A stretch of DNA of 64,000 bases from Oligoflexales bacterium. Its GTDB lineage: Bacteria > Bdellovibrionota_B > Oligoflexia > Oligoflexales > RGVZ01. Made by a program: the position numbers and the translations under genes. Below are positions 36,388 through 45,145 of this stretch, in pieces (position 1 is the stretch's first letter; the number at the start of each line of letters is the position of its first letter). The stretch covers positions 434,001 through 498,000 of the forward strand of contig CANLUT010000002.1 in assembly GCA_947494335.1 (NCBI GenBank). The letters run 5' to 3'. Under the pieces are notes generated by a model that did no database searches, had not been told where the DNA came from, and saw only the letters and a list, made by a program, of their open reading frames with translations.

Positions 36388-37401
36388 TTACCGCTTCTGG
36401 GAAAGGATTGCATAGTCTTGGGGAGCTTCCAGGGGGTTTTGGGGATTGGCGCCCTCTCTAGGTGGGCTAGAGCGAATGCATTCAAGCTGCGTAAATCCGA
36501 GGAAATCCAGCATGAAACCTAAAGTTTGCGGTGGTATGGGTTTCACATGGGTAATGTCTGTCCAGAAGTTGCAGGCACCGACTATCAAGTTTTCTGGGTT
36601 TGGTGTCTCAAGCAGGACAAGTCCAGATTTCTTCAGAACGCGGGCGATCTCAGCAAGCATCTGTAATAATTCATTCGGTGCAAGATGCTCGACTACGTGA
36701 AACGCTGTGATCATATCCACAGATTCAGACGGCTGATCGGCAAGCCAAGAAAGGGCGTTTTGGTGAATGACTGAAACACCTGAACCTTTGAGTTCTTTGA
36801 TCATGGCATCATTTGAATCCACTCCAAGAACCTGAAAACCCTGCACTTTCAAAAGCTTTAGCCACTCGCCGCGGCCGCAACCAAGGTCTACAACCAAGGC
36901 CTTTGCAGAAAGTCGCGATTGGATTTGCGCGACATACTGAGATTGCTTTTCCTGAATCGAGGTCTCACTGCCTCGGAATCGATCTTCAAAAGCTCGGTAG
37001 TATCGATCCCATAGGGGGCTTAATGTTTGCTCAGATGCGCCTTGGCGAGATGATGTTGCAACCTGCGAGAGCCTTCCCATGGCCGCACGCAAATGACTAA
37101 TGTCATTTAAAAGCTCGTCAATTTGACGTTGATGTTGATCAGCTTCGATTTTTCGGTTGTGATTTTCTGCAAGGAGATTTTCGATGTGTATCGGCGCGCG
37201 CGGTAGGGATCGCAAAACTTGCCCAAGACGCCGAAATTTAGCCAGTAATCCTGAGGACTCAACACCATGGGACTGAGTATTATTGGCCACCACTGATGTT
37301 GGGCTATTTTTTTCTAAACTTGCCGCTATGGGGTTTACGGGTGAACCAGATAATTTCCTTGATATTTCAGCAGCGGTGGTTAAATCTTTTTCAAGCGACA
37401 T
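36388..37401 (-). CDS. SAM-dependent methyltransferase with coiled-coil N-terminus
   Basis: This is a 337-residue protein. Residues about 50-110 form a coiled coil (LLAENHNRKIEADQHQRQ). The class I methyltransferase domain has motif I VVDLGCGRGEWLKLL, then VLGVDSND, an ITAFHVVEHL segment and LLETPNPENL. In E. coli O9a, WbdD combines a methyltransferase and a coiled coil to cap the O-antigen, which the Wzt C-terminal domain reads. This gene leads the wzm-wzt run and might play such a cap role; no kinase domain is present. ATG 37401 is used; an upstream TTG is possible. Confidence 0.82.
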   Translation of the reverse strand: MSLEKDLTTAAEISRKLSGSPVNPIAASLEKNSPTSVVANNTQSHGVESSGLLAKFRRLGQVLRSLPRAPIHIENLLAENHNRKIEADQHQRQIDELLNDISHLRAAMGRLSQVATSSRQGASEQTLSPLWDRYYRAFEDRFRGSETSIQEKQSQYVAQIQSRLSAKALVVDLGCGRGEWLKLLKVQGFQVLGVDSNDAMIKELKGSGVSVIHQNALSWLADQPSESVDMITAFHVVEHLAPNELLQMLAEIARVLKKSGLVLLETPNPENLIVGACNFWTDITHVKPIPPQTLGFMLDFLGFTQLECIRSSPPREGANPQNPLEAPQDYAILSQKR

Positions 37402-37427
37402 AAGACAATCCAAGTCATAATAGGCAT

Positions 37428-39326
37428 TTGATTACTAAATATCCCACTGGATTAAAATTGATTTCAAGACTTTATCACAGTTTTTTGCGCAAGACTTCAA
37501 ATAGCTCCATCTATTCTTTGGCGATTTTGATGGCTTTAGCACTGATTTTTGTCAGGCCAGAGGCATTTTGGAATCACGGACTGGCAATCGAGCTAAGACA
37601 GGGGCTGTGGATATTTTGCTGCCTACACGTGGCAATAGATGCTTTGTTTTTGAGGAAAATCTGGGGCTGCTGGCTTGCAGCCATATTCGTTGGGCTCTTG
37701 TTGGCCCATTCATGGGTATCAATTTTTACCCCGGCCATTCATATCGGCATATCTGTCCAAGACTTTATGCTTGCAAAAGATGTATCGGCTTATTTTCAGT
37801 GGAATTATGCCACGAGACTTGCGGCTAACGTCGGGGTGATGCTTCTTCTAATGACAGCCCTACCAGATATCTATCGCTCCGCATCGATTGGTCAGCGTAG
37901 GTGGCTTTGGTATCTTGTGATCTTCATTCTTGCCGCAAATGTCACGGTCGCTCTCTTACAAGGTTTTTACGACCTAAATTTCATGGCCGTAGGATCGGGG
38001 TCGGCTATATCTGCAGGACGATCAGCAGCCTTGTTTGAGGACTCGGGAGCGTCGACCGTTTTGTTTGCCGCGGCCCTGGCTTTTATGTTGGGAAAGCTCC
38101 TTGAAAATCCAAGCCGCATGATGGCCGCAGCTGTAATTCTTATTGCTATCGCAGGATACAAAACCGGCGGCAGAACTTTTTTCGTCAGCGCTTTTTTCGG
38201 CGGTTTTGTCGCATTTTTAATTTTTTCCATTCGCTTCTTTGCAAGGTCCACTTCAAAGTGGTCGACCAAGCAGTCAGTCGTGATCCTTATATCGGTCCTG
38301 ATTTTGGCGCTACTTTGGACGAAAATTCCTGATTCTACCCGTGATGTTTTTTCCAGATTTGCTAAAGATCCGCGTTTTGGAGACGGAATAATGGATACCT
38401 TGGCAAATCATTTATGGGAAACCGATAGCATCCGTGCGACGAGCTTGAGAGTCATGAGCGCGGCTGCTAGGTCCCACGTGCTTGATGGCGCCGGCTTTGG
38501 CACCTATCATTCCTACTACCGGAAGTATTTAACGGTGGTCGAGAAAAGTGGGGCCCCGGTGTATGGCTATCTTGATCTACCGTCAGCGTTTTACGGCATG
38601 ATCCCTGCTGAGCTTGGAAGCATCAATGCATATGCAATGCTTCTTTTATTTTCTTCTTGGCTTATTTCCCGCAGGGCTCAGATATTTTCCTCGGGCATGC
38701 TTCCCGTTACCGCAGCACTTGCTTCAATTTCATGTAGTTTTTGGTTCGGAGTTCACATTATTTTTCAAAGCTTTAGTTGCGTATTGGGTGTTTTAATAGC
38801 AGCTATTGAGGTTTCAGCGAGACCTACAAATAGAAGCCGCAAAGAGTTTTTCCTTACTTTGGTTTTGATATTCGGACTGATTTTGGCCGTAGGTCACAAA
38901 GTAAGATTAGCTCCTCGTCAGGTCATTTTCCGCTCGGAAGTGCTAGGTGCCCCTCAAATGCCTTTAGCGATAAATGCTCCCATATCTCCGCGAGGAAGAA
39001 ATGGACAGTGGCTTGCAAGTGGCGCAGAGATCTTTTACCCGGGTAAGCCAGTCTCAATATTTATTGAGCATCCGGAAAACCTTTATCCGTTGACTGTGAC
39101 ATGGACTATTAAGGGCTCTGATGGTCAAAAACTTGGGGGCGGTGAGTCTAAAATCGACAAGCTAGATGCGATCACTGGTGGTGTGGATTTAAAAATCGGT
39201 GACGAGCAGTCATTAAATTGCCCTCAGGCGTTTAATACTAAAGACTATTGCTCTCTCCAAGTCTCTACAAAGCCATCGTGGAAATGGGGACGCGATACTC
39301 TTGGTTGGTTTTATGTTAAAGAATAA
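37428..39326 (+). CDS. O-antigen ligase/polymerase-like membrane protein
   Basis: This is a 632-residue protein with about 11-12 helices in the first 470 residues and a soluble C-terminal domain of about 130. The large periplasmic loop carries YATRLAANVGVM, and the GRTFFVSAFFGGF helix plus GAGFGTYHSYYRKY are reminiscent of the Wzy_C/WaaL superfamily. O-antigen ligases attach polymer to lipid A-core; polymerases extend it, and the two are hard to tell apart by sequence. The start is uncertain: TTG 37428 is the first candidate. The 26-base gap to the divergent methyltransferase holds both starts. Confidence 0.7.
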   Translation: MITKYPTGLKLISRLYHSFLRKTSNSSIYSLAILMALALIFVRPEAFWNHGLAIELRQGLWIFCCLHVAIDALFLRKIWGCWLAAIFVGLLLAHSWVSIFTPAIHIGISVQDFMLAKDVSAYFQWNYATRLAANVGVMLLLMTALPDIYRSASIGQRRWLWYLVIFILAANVTVALLQGFYDLNFMAVGSGSAISAGRSAALFEDSGASTVLFAAALAFMLGKLLENPSRMMAAAVILIAIAGYKTGGRTFFVSAFFGGFVAFLIFSIRFFARSTSKWSTKQSVVILISVLILALLWTKIPDSTRDVFSRFAKDPRFGDGIMDTLANHLWETDSIRATSLRVMSAAARSHVLDGAGFGTYHSYYRKYLTVVEKSGAPVYGYLDLPSAFYGMIPAELGSINAYAMLLLFSSWLISRRAQIFSSGMLPVTAALASISCSFWFGVHIIFQSFSCVLGVLIAAIEVSARPTNRSRKEFFLTLVLIFGLILAVGHKVRLAPRQVIFRSEVLGAPQMPLAINAPISPRGRNGQWLASGAEIFYPGKPVSIFIEHPENLYPLTVTWTIKGSDGQKLGGGESKIDKLDAITGGVDLKIGDEQSLNCPQAFNTKDYCSLQVSTKPSWKWGRDTLGWFYVKE

Positions 39327-39389
39327 TGAAGCAGGCAGACTCATTTAAACTGTAAGGCCTCATGATACCTTGGGGGAGTGGTTGAACTG

Positions 39390-39779
39390 ATGACAGCGTC
39401 AAATGAAGACATATTAAGAGTCGAACTTGAGAGGATTAAGGAAGTAAAATCACGCCTCGGTCTAGCGCATGATGCGGTTTTGCAGGACGCTCGAAGTCTT
39501 TCGGTTTCAAGAACAGACTTGAACCATATTGCAGACAATCTTGAAGTGACCGCGCCCTATTTATTTTCTAGTCATCGAAAACTAGCAGGTCCTGTCGTTG
39601 CGGGAATTAAGGGGATGCTCGTAAACAGAATCCTTGGCCCGCTTCTTCGAATGGCTCTGGGAAGACAGTGGGCTCTCAATCACCATGTTTACCAAACCGC
39701 AGCGGCGGTTGTGGAGCTTGACGAGCGATTAAAGCTTCTAGAAAAGCGCATTGCTCGCTTGGAGCAGAACCGTGCCTAA
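39390..39779 (+). CDS. Small helical protein of the polysaccharide locus
   Basis: This is a 129-residue protein with charged helices. The N-terminal part (NEDILRVELERIKEVKSRLG) and C-terminal part (LDERLKLLEKRIARLEQNR) are both coiled-coil-like, with a more hydrophobic middle (GMLVNRILGPLLRMAL). I do not recognise a family. It resembles the tail regions found before some locus methyltransferases, such as the one at 36.4 kb. ATG 39390 is chosen because GGGAG lies 10-11 bases upstream, whereas GTG 39378 lacks spacing. It overlaps the next glycosyltransferase by eight bases. Confidence 0.6.
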   Translation: MTASNEDILRVELERIKEVKSRLGLAHDAVLQDARSLSVSRTDLNHIADNLEVTAPYLFSSHRKLAGPVVAGIKGMLVNRILGPLLRMALGRQWALNHHVYQTAAAVVELDERLKLLEKRIARLEQNRA

Positions 39780-40872
39780 AACGATCCACCAGATCCTGCC
39801 AAATTTTTCTCCTAGGGATGCGATTGGGACCGAGGCATCTTTGATGCGAGATTTCCTAAGAAGTCTGGGCCATCAAAGTGAGATTTACTGTCTCGATGGC
39901 TATCAAAACGGATTGGCATTGCCCAGCAAAAAACTGATGACTGACATCGCAGCGCATGGCAAGGCAAGGTCTGACACGGCGGTAATATTTCATTTTAGTG
40001 TTGGCACAGAACTATCAAAGCTATGGCCGACGCTTTCTTGTCAGCGTTGGCTAAGGTACCATAACATTACTCCGATGCAGTTTTTTACCCGATCGGACGA
40101 GCTTCATGCCAGGTATATGTGCGGTCTTGGTAGAATTCAGCTCCCTGACGTATCCAAGGCGTCAGACGTCTTACTTGCGGACTCTAGCTATAATGCCTCC
40201 GAGCTTAGCAGCTTTTCAGAACAGCCTGTACACGTGATTCCGGTTTTTCGGGATTATGAAGCTTTAACTCAATCACCAGTGGATCAAGACCTCGCTAGTA
40301 AGTTAGCTGATAAATCGGTGGCGACTGTAATTTTTATCGGTAGGGTTAGCCCTAATAAATGCCATCACGATCTCTTGCAGCTACTTTCGCTACACAAAAA
40401 AATCTCATCTCGGAAAGTTCGTCTGATTTTTGCGGGGGGATATTTTTCAGCTTCCTATAAAGATATCATTCACAACTTTGCTCATGCCCTAGGTCTGACA
40501 TTGGCAAGTGACTGGAATTTTGCAGCAGATGTCTTGACGTTGGGTAGCGTCCGTGACTCACAGCTAACAACTCTTTACAAATCAGCTGATCTTTATGCGA
40601 GCTTGAGTGAGCACGAGGGATTTGGAGTTCCCATTGTTGAGTCAATGTATTTTGATTTACCCGTTTTTGCACATCACGCAACGGCTGTGTCGGAGATTTT
40701 AGGTGCGGGTGAGTTTTTAGTCGATAAATTTAACTGGCTACGAACGGTCAAGGTTTTTGACGATGCATTGTTCAATAAAGACCTACGAGCCAAAGAGATT
40801 GCTCGAACAAAATCATGGCGTACAAGGTTTGGATTAAAACGGGCTAAAGAATTGTTCCAGAGCTTGCAATAG
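39772..40872 (+). CDS. Family 4 glycosyltransferase, paralog of the one at 35.3 kb
   Basis: This is a GT-B enzyme of about 366 residues. VPKTIHQILPNFSPRDAIGT begins the N-terminal domain; YHNITPMQFF, VIFIGRVSPNKCHHDLLQL and SEHEGFGVPIVESMYFDLPV (E-x7-E region) follow the same order as in the minus-strand enzyme at 35255-36376. The start is set at GTG 39772, with GGAG eight bases upstream, because residues before it would be read from the preceding gene's coding region. The paralogy suggests both transfer related sugars, probably rhamnose. Confidence 0.85.
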   Translation: MPKTIHQILPNFSPRDAIGTEASLMRDFLRSLGHQSEIYCLDGYQNGLALPSKKLMTDIAAHGKARSDTAVIFHFSVGTELSKLWPTLSCQRWLRYHNITPMQFFTRSDELHARYMCGLGRIQLPDVSKASDVLLADSSYNASELSSFSEQPVHVIPVFRDYEALTQSPVDQDLASKLADKSVATVIFIGRVSPNKCHHDLLQLLSLHKKISSRKVRLIFAGGYFSASYKDIIHNFAHALGLTLASDWNFAADVLTLGSVRDSQLTTLYKSADLYASLSEHEGFGVPIVESMYFDLPVFAHHATAVSEILGAGEFLVDKFNWLRTVKVFDDALFNKDLRAKEIARTKSWRTRFGLKRAKELFQSLQ

Positions 40873-41051
40873 ATAGTTAGTCGACTAATGTGCGCTCGAA
40901 ATGGCTCGCTTCCGAGCGAGCTCACCGACTTCTTTGAAATTTCCATCATAATTTTCACCTTCAGACTCTAGCGTTCCCGGAGTTACTGGAATTTAAATCT
41001 CCAACAGTGATATAAATACAAACGTCGGAATTTAAAAAAGGGCTGATCAGC
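40873..41051. other. Intergenic region with palindromes
   Basis: A perfect 12-base palindrome, TTAGTCGACTAA (40877-40888), directly follows the glycosyltransferase stop. A second inverted repeat, GCTCGC...GCGAGC, spans 40904-40921. No T-run follows either, so they are not clear terminators. The remainder is A/T-rich and probably holds the promoter of the next gene. Confidence 0.4.
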
Positions 41052-42209
41052 TTGCAAAAAAAATCAAAAGTTTTGTTTGTCGTCAAAGATGCGCGTTATT
41101 TTTTGTCTCATCGCGCTGATCTGGCGCGAGCTCTCAGAGCCGAGAAATTTGATGTTATTTTAGCGACGGACTTATCGGTTGGCGGAGACTCGTCTCAGCT
41201 GAAAGATTATGTAGATTTTTGCTTGAATTTGCCATTTTTGTCAGCCAAGTCCAAACCAGTTTATACAATCCTATGCGCTATTACTGTGATTTATGAAATA
41301 TTGAAGCTACGACCAGCTTGTATATTCACGGTGACCTATCCCGCTAATGTGTTGGGCGGTTTCATTTCGAGATTGCTCGGGGTGCCGCAACTTGTCTTGT
41401 TTGCAGGTCTAGGCAATCTACTTCAAGAGTCTGGTGGCTTTAAATCAAAGATGGCTACGATGATTTTGCGCAACAGTTTGCCGAAGAAAAATTTGGCAGT
41501 GATCGTTCAGAACGCCGCAATTGGGGAGTTATTAACACGGAACAAAATCATAGAATCGCACGTCCCGGTGACATTGATTCCAGGAAGTGGTCTGAATTTT
41601 AGTGCCTATTATCATCGACGTGAAATTCTTACGGGCATCCCACGGGTTGCTTTAGTTTCTCGCCTTTTACGTGAGAAAGGTGTGATTGAGTTTATGAGTG
41701 CATGCAAAATTTTGCGTGATGAGGGGTTCGCTTGTAACTTTGAACTCGCAGGTGATGTGGATGGGCTCAATCCCACGGCAATGACCTTAGATGAGATCAC
41801 AACTCTAGCAACTTCTTGTGGGGTTCAATTTATTGGTTTTGTTTCAGACGTTCCCGCTTACTTGCAAACAGTCGACATTCTTTGTTTGCCAAGCTATCAC
41901 GAAGGACTGCCCCGAAGTTTATTGGAGGGTGCGGCGTCTGGATGTGTCCTAGTAGCGACCGATATTGCAGGCTGCAGAGACGTCGTAACACATGAGGAAA
42001 GTGGACTGCTGGTGGAGCCGCGCAGCGCGATCGATCTGGCGGATAAATTGCGCAGGATTTTAGAAAACAGACACTATGCCCAATCATTAGCTCGTGCGTG
42101 TACCGAAAACGCACGTAATAGGTTCTCATCAGACGTGATCATTCCAATGTATTGCAGTGTCATAAAAAACATCGTCAAAGCATCTTCTTCGGAACAGAAA
42201 GACTTGTGA
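41052..42209 (+). CDS. Family 4 glycosyltransferase
   Basis: This is a GT-B enzyme of 385 residues. KVLFVVKDARYFLSHRADLA, the domain-linker helices, then IPRVALVSRLLREKGVIEF and LCLPSYHEGLPRSLLEGAASG (E-x7-E region) and ATDIAGCRDVV are seen. This set resembles PglA/WbpH-type enzymes that add the second HexNAc to an undecaprenyl-PP-linked sugar. The start is TTG 41052, with AAGGG about ten bases upstream. Its 3' end overlaps the convergent wzz gene by 35 bases. Confidence 0.87.
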   Translation: MQKKSKVLFVVKDARYFLSHRADLARALRAEKFDVILATDLSVGGDSSQLKDYVDFCLNLPFLSAKSKPVYTILCAITVIYEILKLRPACIFTVTYPANVLGGFISRLLGVPQLVLFAGLGNLLQESGGFKSKMATMILRNSLPKKNLAVIVQNAAIGELLTRNKIIESHVPVTLIPGSGLNFSAYYHRREILTGIPRVALVSRLLREKGVIEFMSACKILRDEGFACNFELAGDVDGLNPTAMTLDEITTLATSCGVQFIGFVSDVPAYLQTVDILCLPSYHEGLPRSLLEGAASGCVLVATDIAGCRDVVTHEESGLLVEPRSAIDLADKLRRILENRHYAQSLARACTENARNRFSSDVIIPMYCSVIKNIVKASSSEQKDL

Positions 42210-43218
42210 GATAGGCCCATACGCTCATCGCACAGGCTAACGTAAAGGCCAGGAATGAAAAAGCTGCAACAATCGGACCGACCTTTGAATTTTTGACCCA
42301 GTTTATGTTTTCCTGAGTTAAGTCTTTGGATGGAACTAGCTGGGTTCGAGTAGCTTGGAAATTTGAAATAAGTTTGAGATCCTCAGTTAGCTGACTAAAC
42401 TTAGTTTGGAGCAGCAAATTTGATCGGGATAATTCCGATAATAAACGCACCACATTCCCGTAGTCTTTTTCAGATATTTTGCCACTAGCTCTCATTTTAT
42501 GAGCCATCGCAAAAGCCTGATCGTCTTTATAAAAAGTTCCACAAGATCCTGCATATTCCTCTGGGAAGCAAATAGAGGCGGGAAGTTTATGCCAATCGCT
42601 TGGGGCAAGTTTGATGCCGATGTTTGTTAACTGGGACTCAAGATCAATAATAGAGGCGAGAAGCTCATTTCTTTCTTTTGTGTAGTCATCAACATTCCTC
42701 TCCGCTTGCGCGAGGATCGATTTTAAATTTTCATCATATACTGAAAGCGGCTCGTTAGTTGTTTTAAGAGCAGATTCGATTAATAATTTAGACTCGGAGA
42801 GATTAAGTTTTTTCGTAGCGGTAAACTTGAGTTGTATGGATACAGGCAAGCCATTCCGGATGACCAACGTAATGTTTGGATAATTTTCCGGAGAGTAGGT
42901 GGTCGTTCGTCCGGAAAGAAACCGATCACGTGTCATGGAACTTACGAGAGTTTGACCTTCGGGCCCGAGTTTAAGAAGATTATCCTCAAGCTGTTTCACC
43001 CAGGAGTTGCTATCAATTCTTCGTGCAATCATCGGTGCCGAGTGGTTTGAAGCGCTCATGGGTGCAACATCTATACTCATGGTGTACACAACAGGCCGCC
43101 CATATTGAGCGTAAATAAAACCAATGATTGCGGCCGCAATTGAAGCAGATAAAATCAGTCGCCATCGTTTGATAACCGCAAAAATAATTTCATTCAAATT
43201 TATGTATTCTCGAGTCAT
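42175..43218 (-). CDS. wzz: Chain-length determinant protein, Wzz family
   Basis: This is a 347-residue inner-membrane polysaccharide co-polymerase. The first membrane helix (RLILSASIAAAIIGFIYAQY) is near the N-terminus and the second (GPIVAAFSFLAFTLACAMSV) near the C-terminus; between them lies a periplasmic coiled-coil-rich domain. A Pro-rich element precedes the second helix only weakly. No tyrosine-kinase domain is fused, so it fits PCP-1 O-antigen regulators. It belongs to the Wzx/Wzy-type pathway and lies beside the wecA-like gene. Confidence 0.85.
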   Translation of the reverse strand: MTREYINLNEIIFAVIKRWRLILSASIAAAIIGFIYAQYGRPVVYTMSIDVAPMSASNHSAPMIARRIDSNSWVKQLEDNLLKLGPEGQTLVSSMTRDRFLSGRTTTYSPENYPNITLVIRNGLPVSIQLKFTATKKLNLSESKLLIESALKTTNEPLSVYDENLKSILAQAERNVDDYTKERNELLASIIDLESQLTNIGIKLAPSDWHKLPASICFPEEYAGSCGTFYKDDQAFAMAHKMRASGKISEKDYGNVVRLLSELSRSNLLLQTKFSQLTEDLKLISNFQATRTQLVPSKDLTQENINWVKNSKVGPIVAAFSFLAFTLACAMSVWAYLTSLSVPKKML

Positions 43219-43276
43219 CCTGCTGTCATCCTACTGGTCTTTGATAATTGAATGAGACCAATTTTATGGTGCGATT

Positions 43277-45019
43277 TCAGTAAACAATTTTAAGGCCGTA
43301 AACTCCGGCGAGGTAAACAAATAGCAAAGCTGCCAAGGCAACGCCCTTAATTTTTGTCAATACATGGCCACTACGACTTGCCAGTGTGCGTACCGATGCG
43401 AAAATGATAATACTTCGAAGAGATATCACATTGATTTTGTATTCGCTTCTCATTGGTTCTGGGATCAGAAGAAGCACCAGTGGTATGGTTAAAAAAAGAA
43501 AGTCACTTGGTTTGACCAATAAATATCTTTTCTTTGCAGTTACTATGAATAGAGCAAGCGTACTTATGGCGAGAAAGCCAAATAAGGCATTATAAATAGG
43601 CTGGATACTAACTCTGTTTCCTAGCCACTCGATACTCATCAAATTTGAGTTGTTTACAATAAGCAGGACCATTGCAGCCAATGCCAAGCACGCGGCGTCA
43701 ATAAAATCCTGAGATCTCCTGATCATAGAGGCCACAATTGAAGAGGCTAATAAACACGCTACTGCAATCGCGGCGTAACCCATTGTGGGTCGAACGACGC
43801 CTGCAAATGCTGGGCCTGCGATAAAGATTAGATAGAGCGCGTAGCGATTAATACTTTCCCAGTATCGGATCCCTCGTGAGATCCAGGAATATGTAGCTGT
43901 CTTTCTAATGTTATCTCTGCGTTTTATTAGGTTTATTGTGCTGTTGTCTTCAAGTTTTGATGTCCCAAGAACAAATAAAATAACCATCGTGAGACCGATG
44001 TAGGGGGCTATATCGAGATTGTACCCTGGAAACGCAACGGGAAGCACGCCCATGACTCCAATTGCAAGAGCTAGAAAATAAAGTGCGCTAACAGTTTGTG
44101 CATGCGACAGTCCGATTCTCAAGAGCGCGTGGTGCATGTGAGTGCGATCTGCCGACATGGGGCTTACGCCTCTTTTCCACCGTCCGAGCATGACTGATGC
44201 GGTATCTAAAATTGGAATGGCAAGGCAACAAATTACGGAAATGAGCGGTATCACCTGACCGCTTCCATGCAAACCAACTGTGCTGGTGTTCATGCTAAGC
44301 AAAAGCAGCATCATGACACCTAGCATAAAACCAAGCCAGTTTGAGCCACCATCGCCCATAAAAATAATCGCTGGATGAGTGTTGTATCGTAAAAAACCTA
44401 AAATGGAACCCACTAGGGGACAAGCGAGCAGTAATAGTGTGCCAAGGTGGCGATCGGATATTAGATACAGGTAGCAGAGAAGGGTGATTCCGATTAACGC
44501 AATTCCACCAGCTAATCCATCGAGTCCGTCAATCATGTTGAGAGTGTTTATGGCTCCCACAACAATAAATGTTCCGAGAAAAAGAGCGGCAGGCTCCCAT
44601 AGCGTAAAAATTTTATTTGGAAATATAAGAATTTGAGACGGCGCTAAGTCGCAATAATGAACCGTTGCTGCAGCAATAACCACTTGCAGAGTGAATTTCG
44701 TTGCGGCCTTTACAGATATGATGTCATCCAGCAGGCCGATCAGAAATATAGAGGCAGCTCCGACATACACTCCCTGCATTGACGAATTTTTTATCCAGAT
44801 CATTTGGGTGAGAAAGAAGCTGATAACGATGGCAATTCCGCCAAGTCGAGGAATTGGTTTACTATGCACCTTTCTTCCGACTTCAGAATTGCCGGCATGA
44901 TGGTCTGGGGTATCAAAAAGTTGAAACGCTCCGGCGAACCGAAGTATTGGGGGGACCATTGCCAGTGAGAACATCAAGGCTGTGGCAAAACTGACGATAT
45001 AAACAAGTTCCGTTGTCAC
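43277..45019 (-). CDS. Undecaprenyl-phosphate sugar-1-phosphate transferase, WecA/MraY family, long form
   Basis: This is a 580-residue multi-spanning enzyme that starts a glycan chain on undecaprenyl phosphate. The N-terminal RKVHSKPIPRLGGIAIV, NTLNMIDGLDGLAGG (DD motif), FMGDGGSNWLGF and the PILDTASVMLGRWKRGVSPMSADRTHMHH block (HxHH-type region) are WecA-like, suggesting GlcNAc-1-P or a related substrate. Residues about 340-580 form an additional membrane region with seven or so helices not present in E. coli WecA (367 residues). The start is GTG. Confidence 0.88.
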   Translation of the reverse strand: MTTELVYIVSFATALMFSLAMVPPILRFAGAFQLFDTPDHHAGNSEVGRKVHSKPIPRLGGIAIVISFFLTQMIWIKNSSMQGVYVGAASIFLIGLLDDIISVKAATKFTLQVVIAAATVHYCDLAPSQILIFPNKIFTLWEPAALFLGTFIVVGAINTLNMIDGLDGLAGGIALIGITLLCYLYLISDRHLGTLLLLACPLVGSILGFLRYNTHPAIIFMGDGGSNWLGFMLGVMMLLLLSMNTSTVGLHGSGQVIPLISVICCLAIPILDTASVMLGRWKRGVSPMSADRTHMHHALLRIGLSHAQTVSALYFLALAIGVMGVLPVAFPGYNLDIAPYIGLTMVILFVLGTSKLEDNSTINLIKRRDNIRKTATYSWISRGIRYWESINRYALYLIFIAGPAFAGVVRPTMGYAAIAVACLLASSIVASMIRRSQDFIDAACLALAAMVLLIVNNSNLMSIEWLGNRVSIQPIYNALFGFLAISTLALFIVTAKKRYLLVKPSDFLFLTIPLVLLLIPEPMRSEYKINVISLRSIIIFASVRTLASRSGHVLTKIKGVALAALLFVYLAGVYGLKIVY

Positions 45020-45145
45020 GAGGTGACGACCTATGTTTTGACTACGATTTAACTTGAGAAAACTTTGAGAGTATATTGTAAAGTCTAAGCTAATGTCACG
45101 AATTATCCCCCTAATTTGGGGGTTTCACCTCAGCCGGTAGAAACC

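Noticed and set aside
40904-40921. Terminator after the GT4 gene
   Set aside because: The GCTCGC/GCGAGC hairpin has no following T-run.
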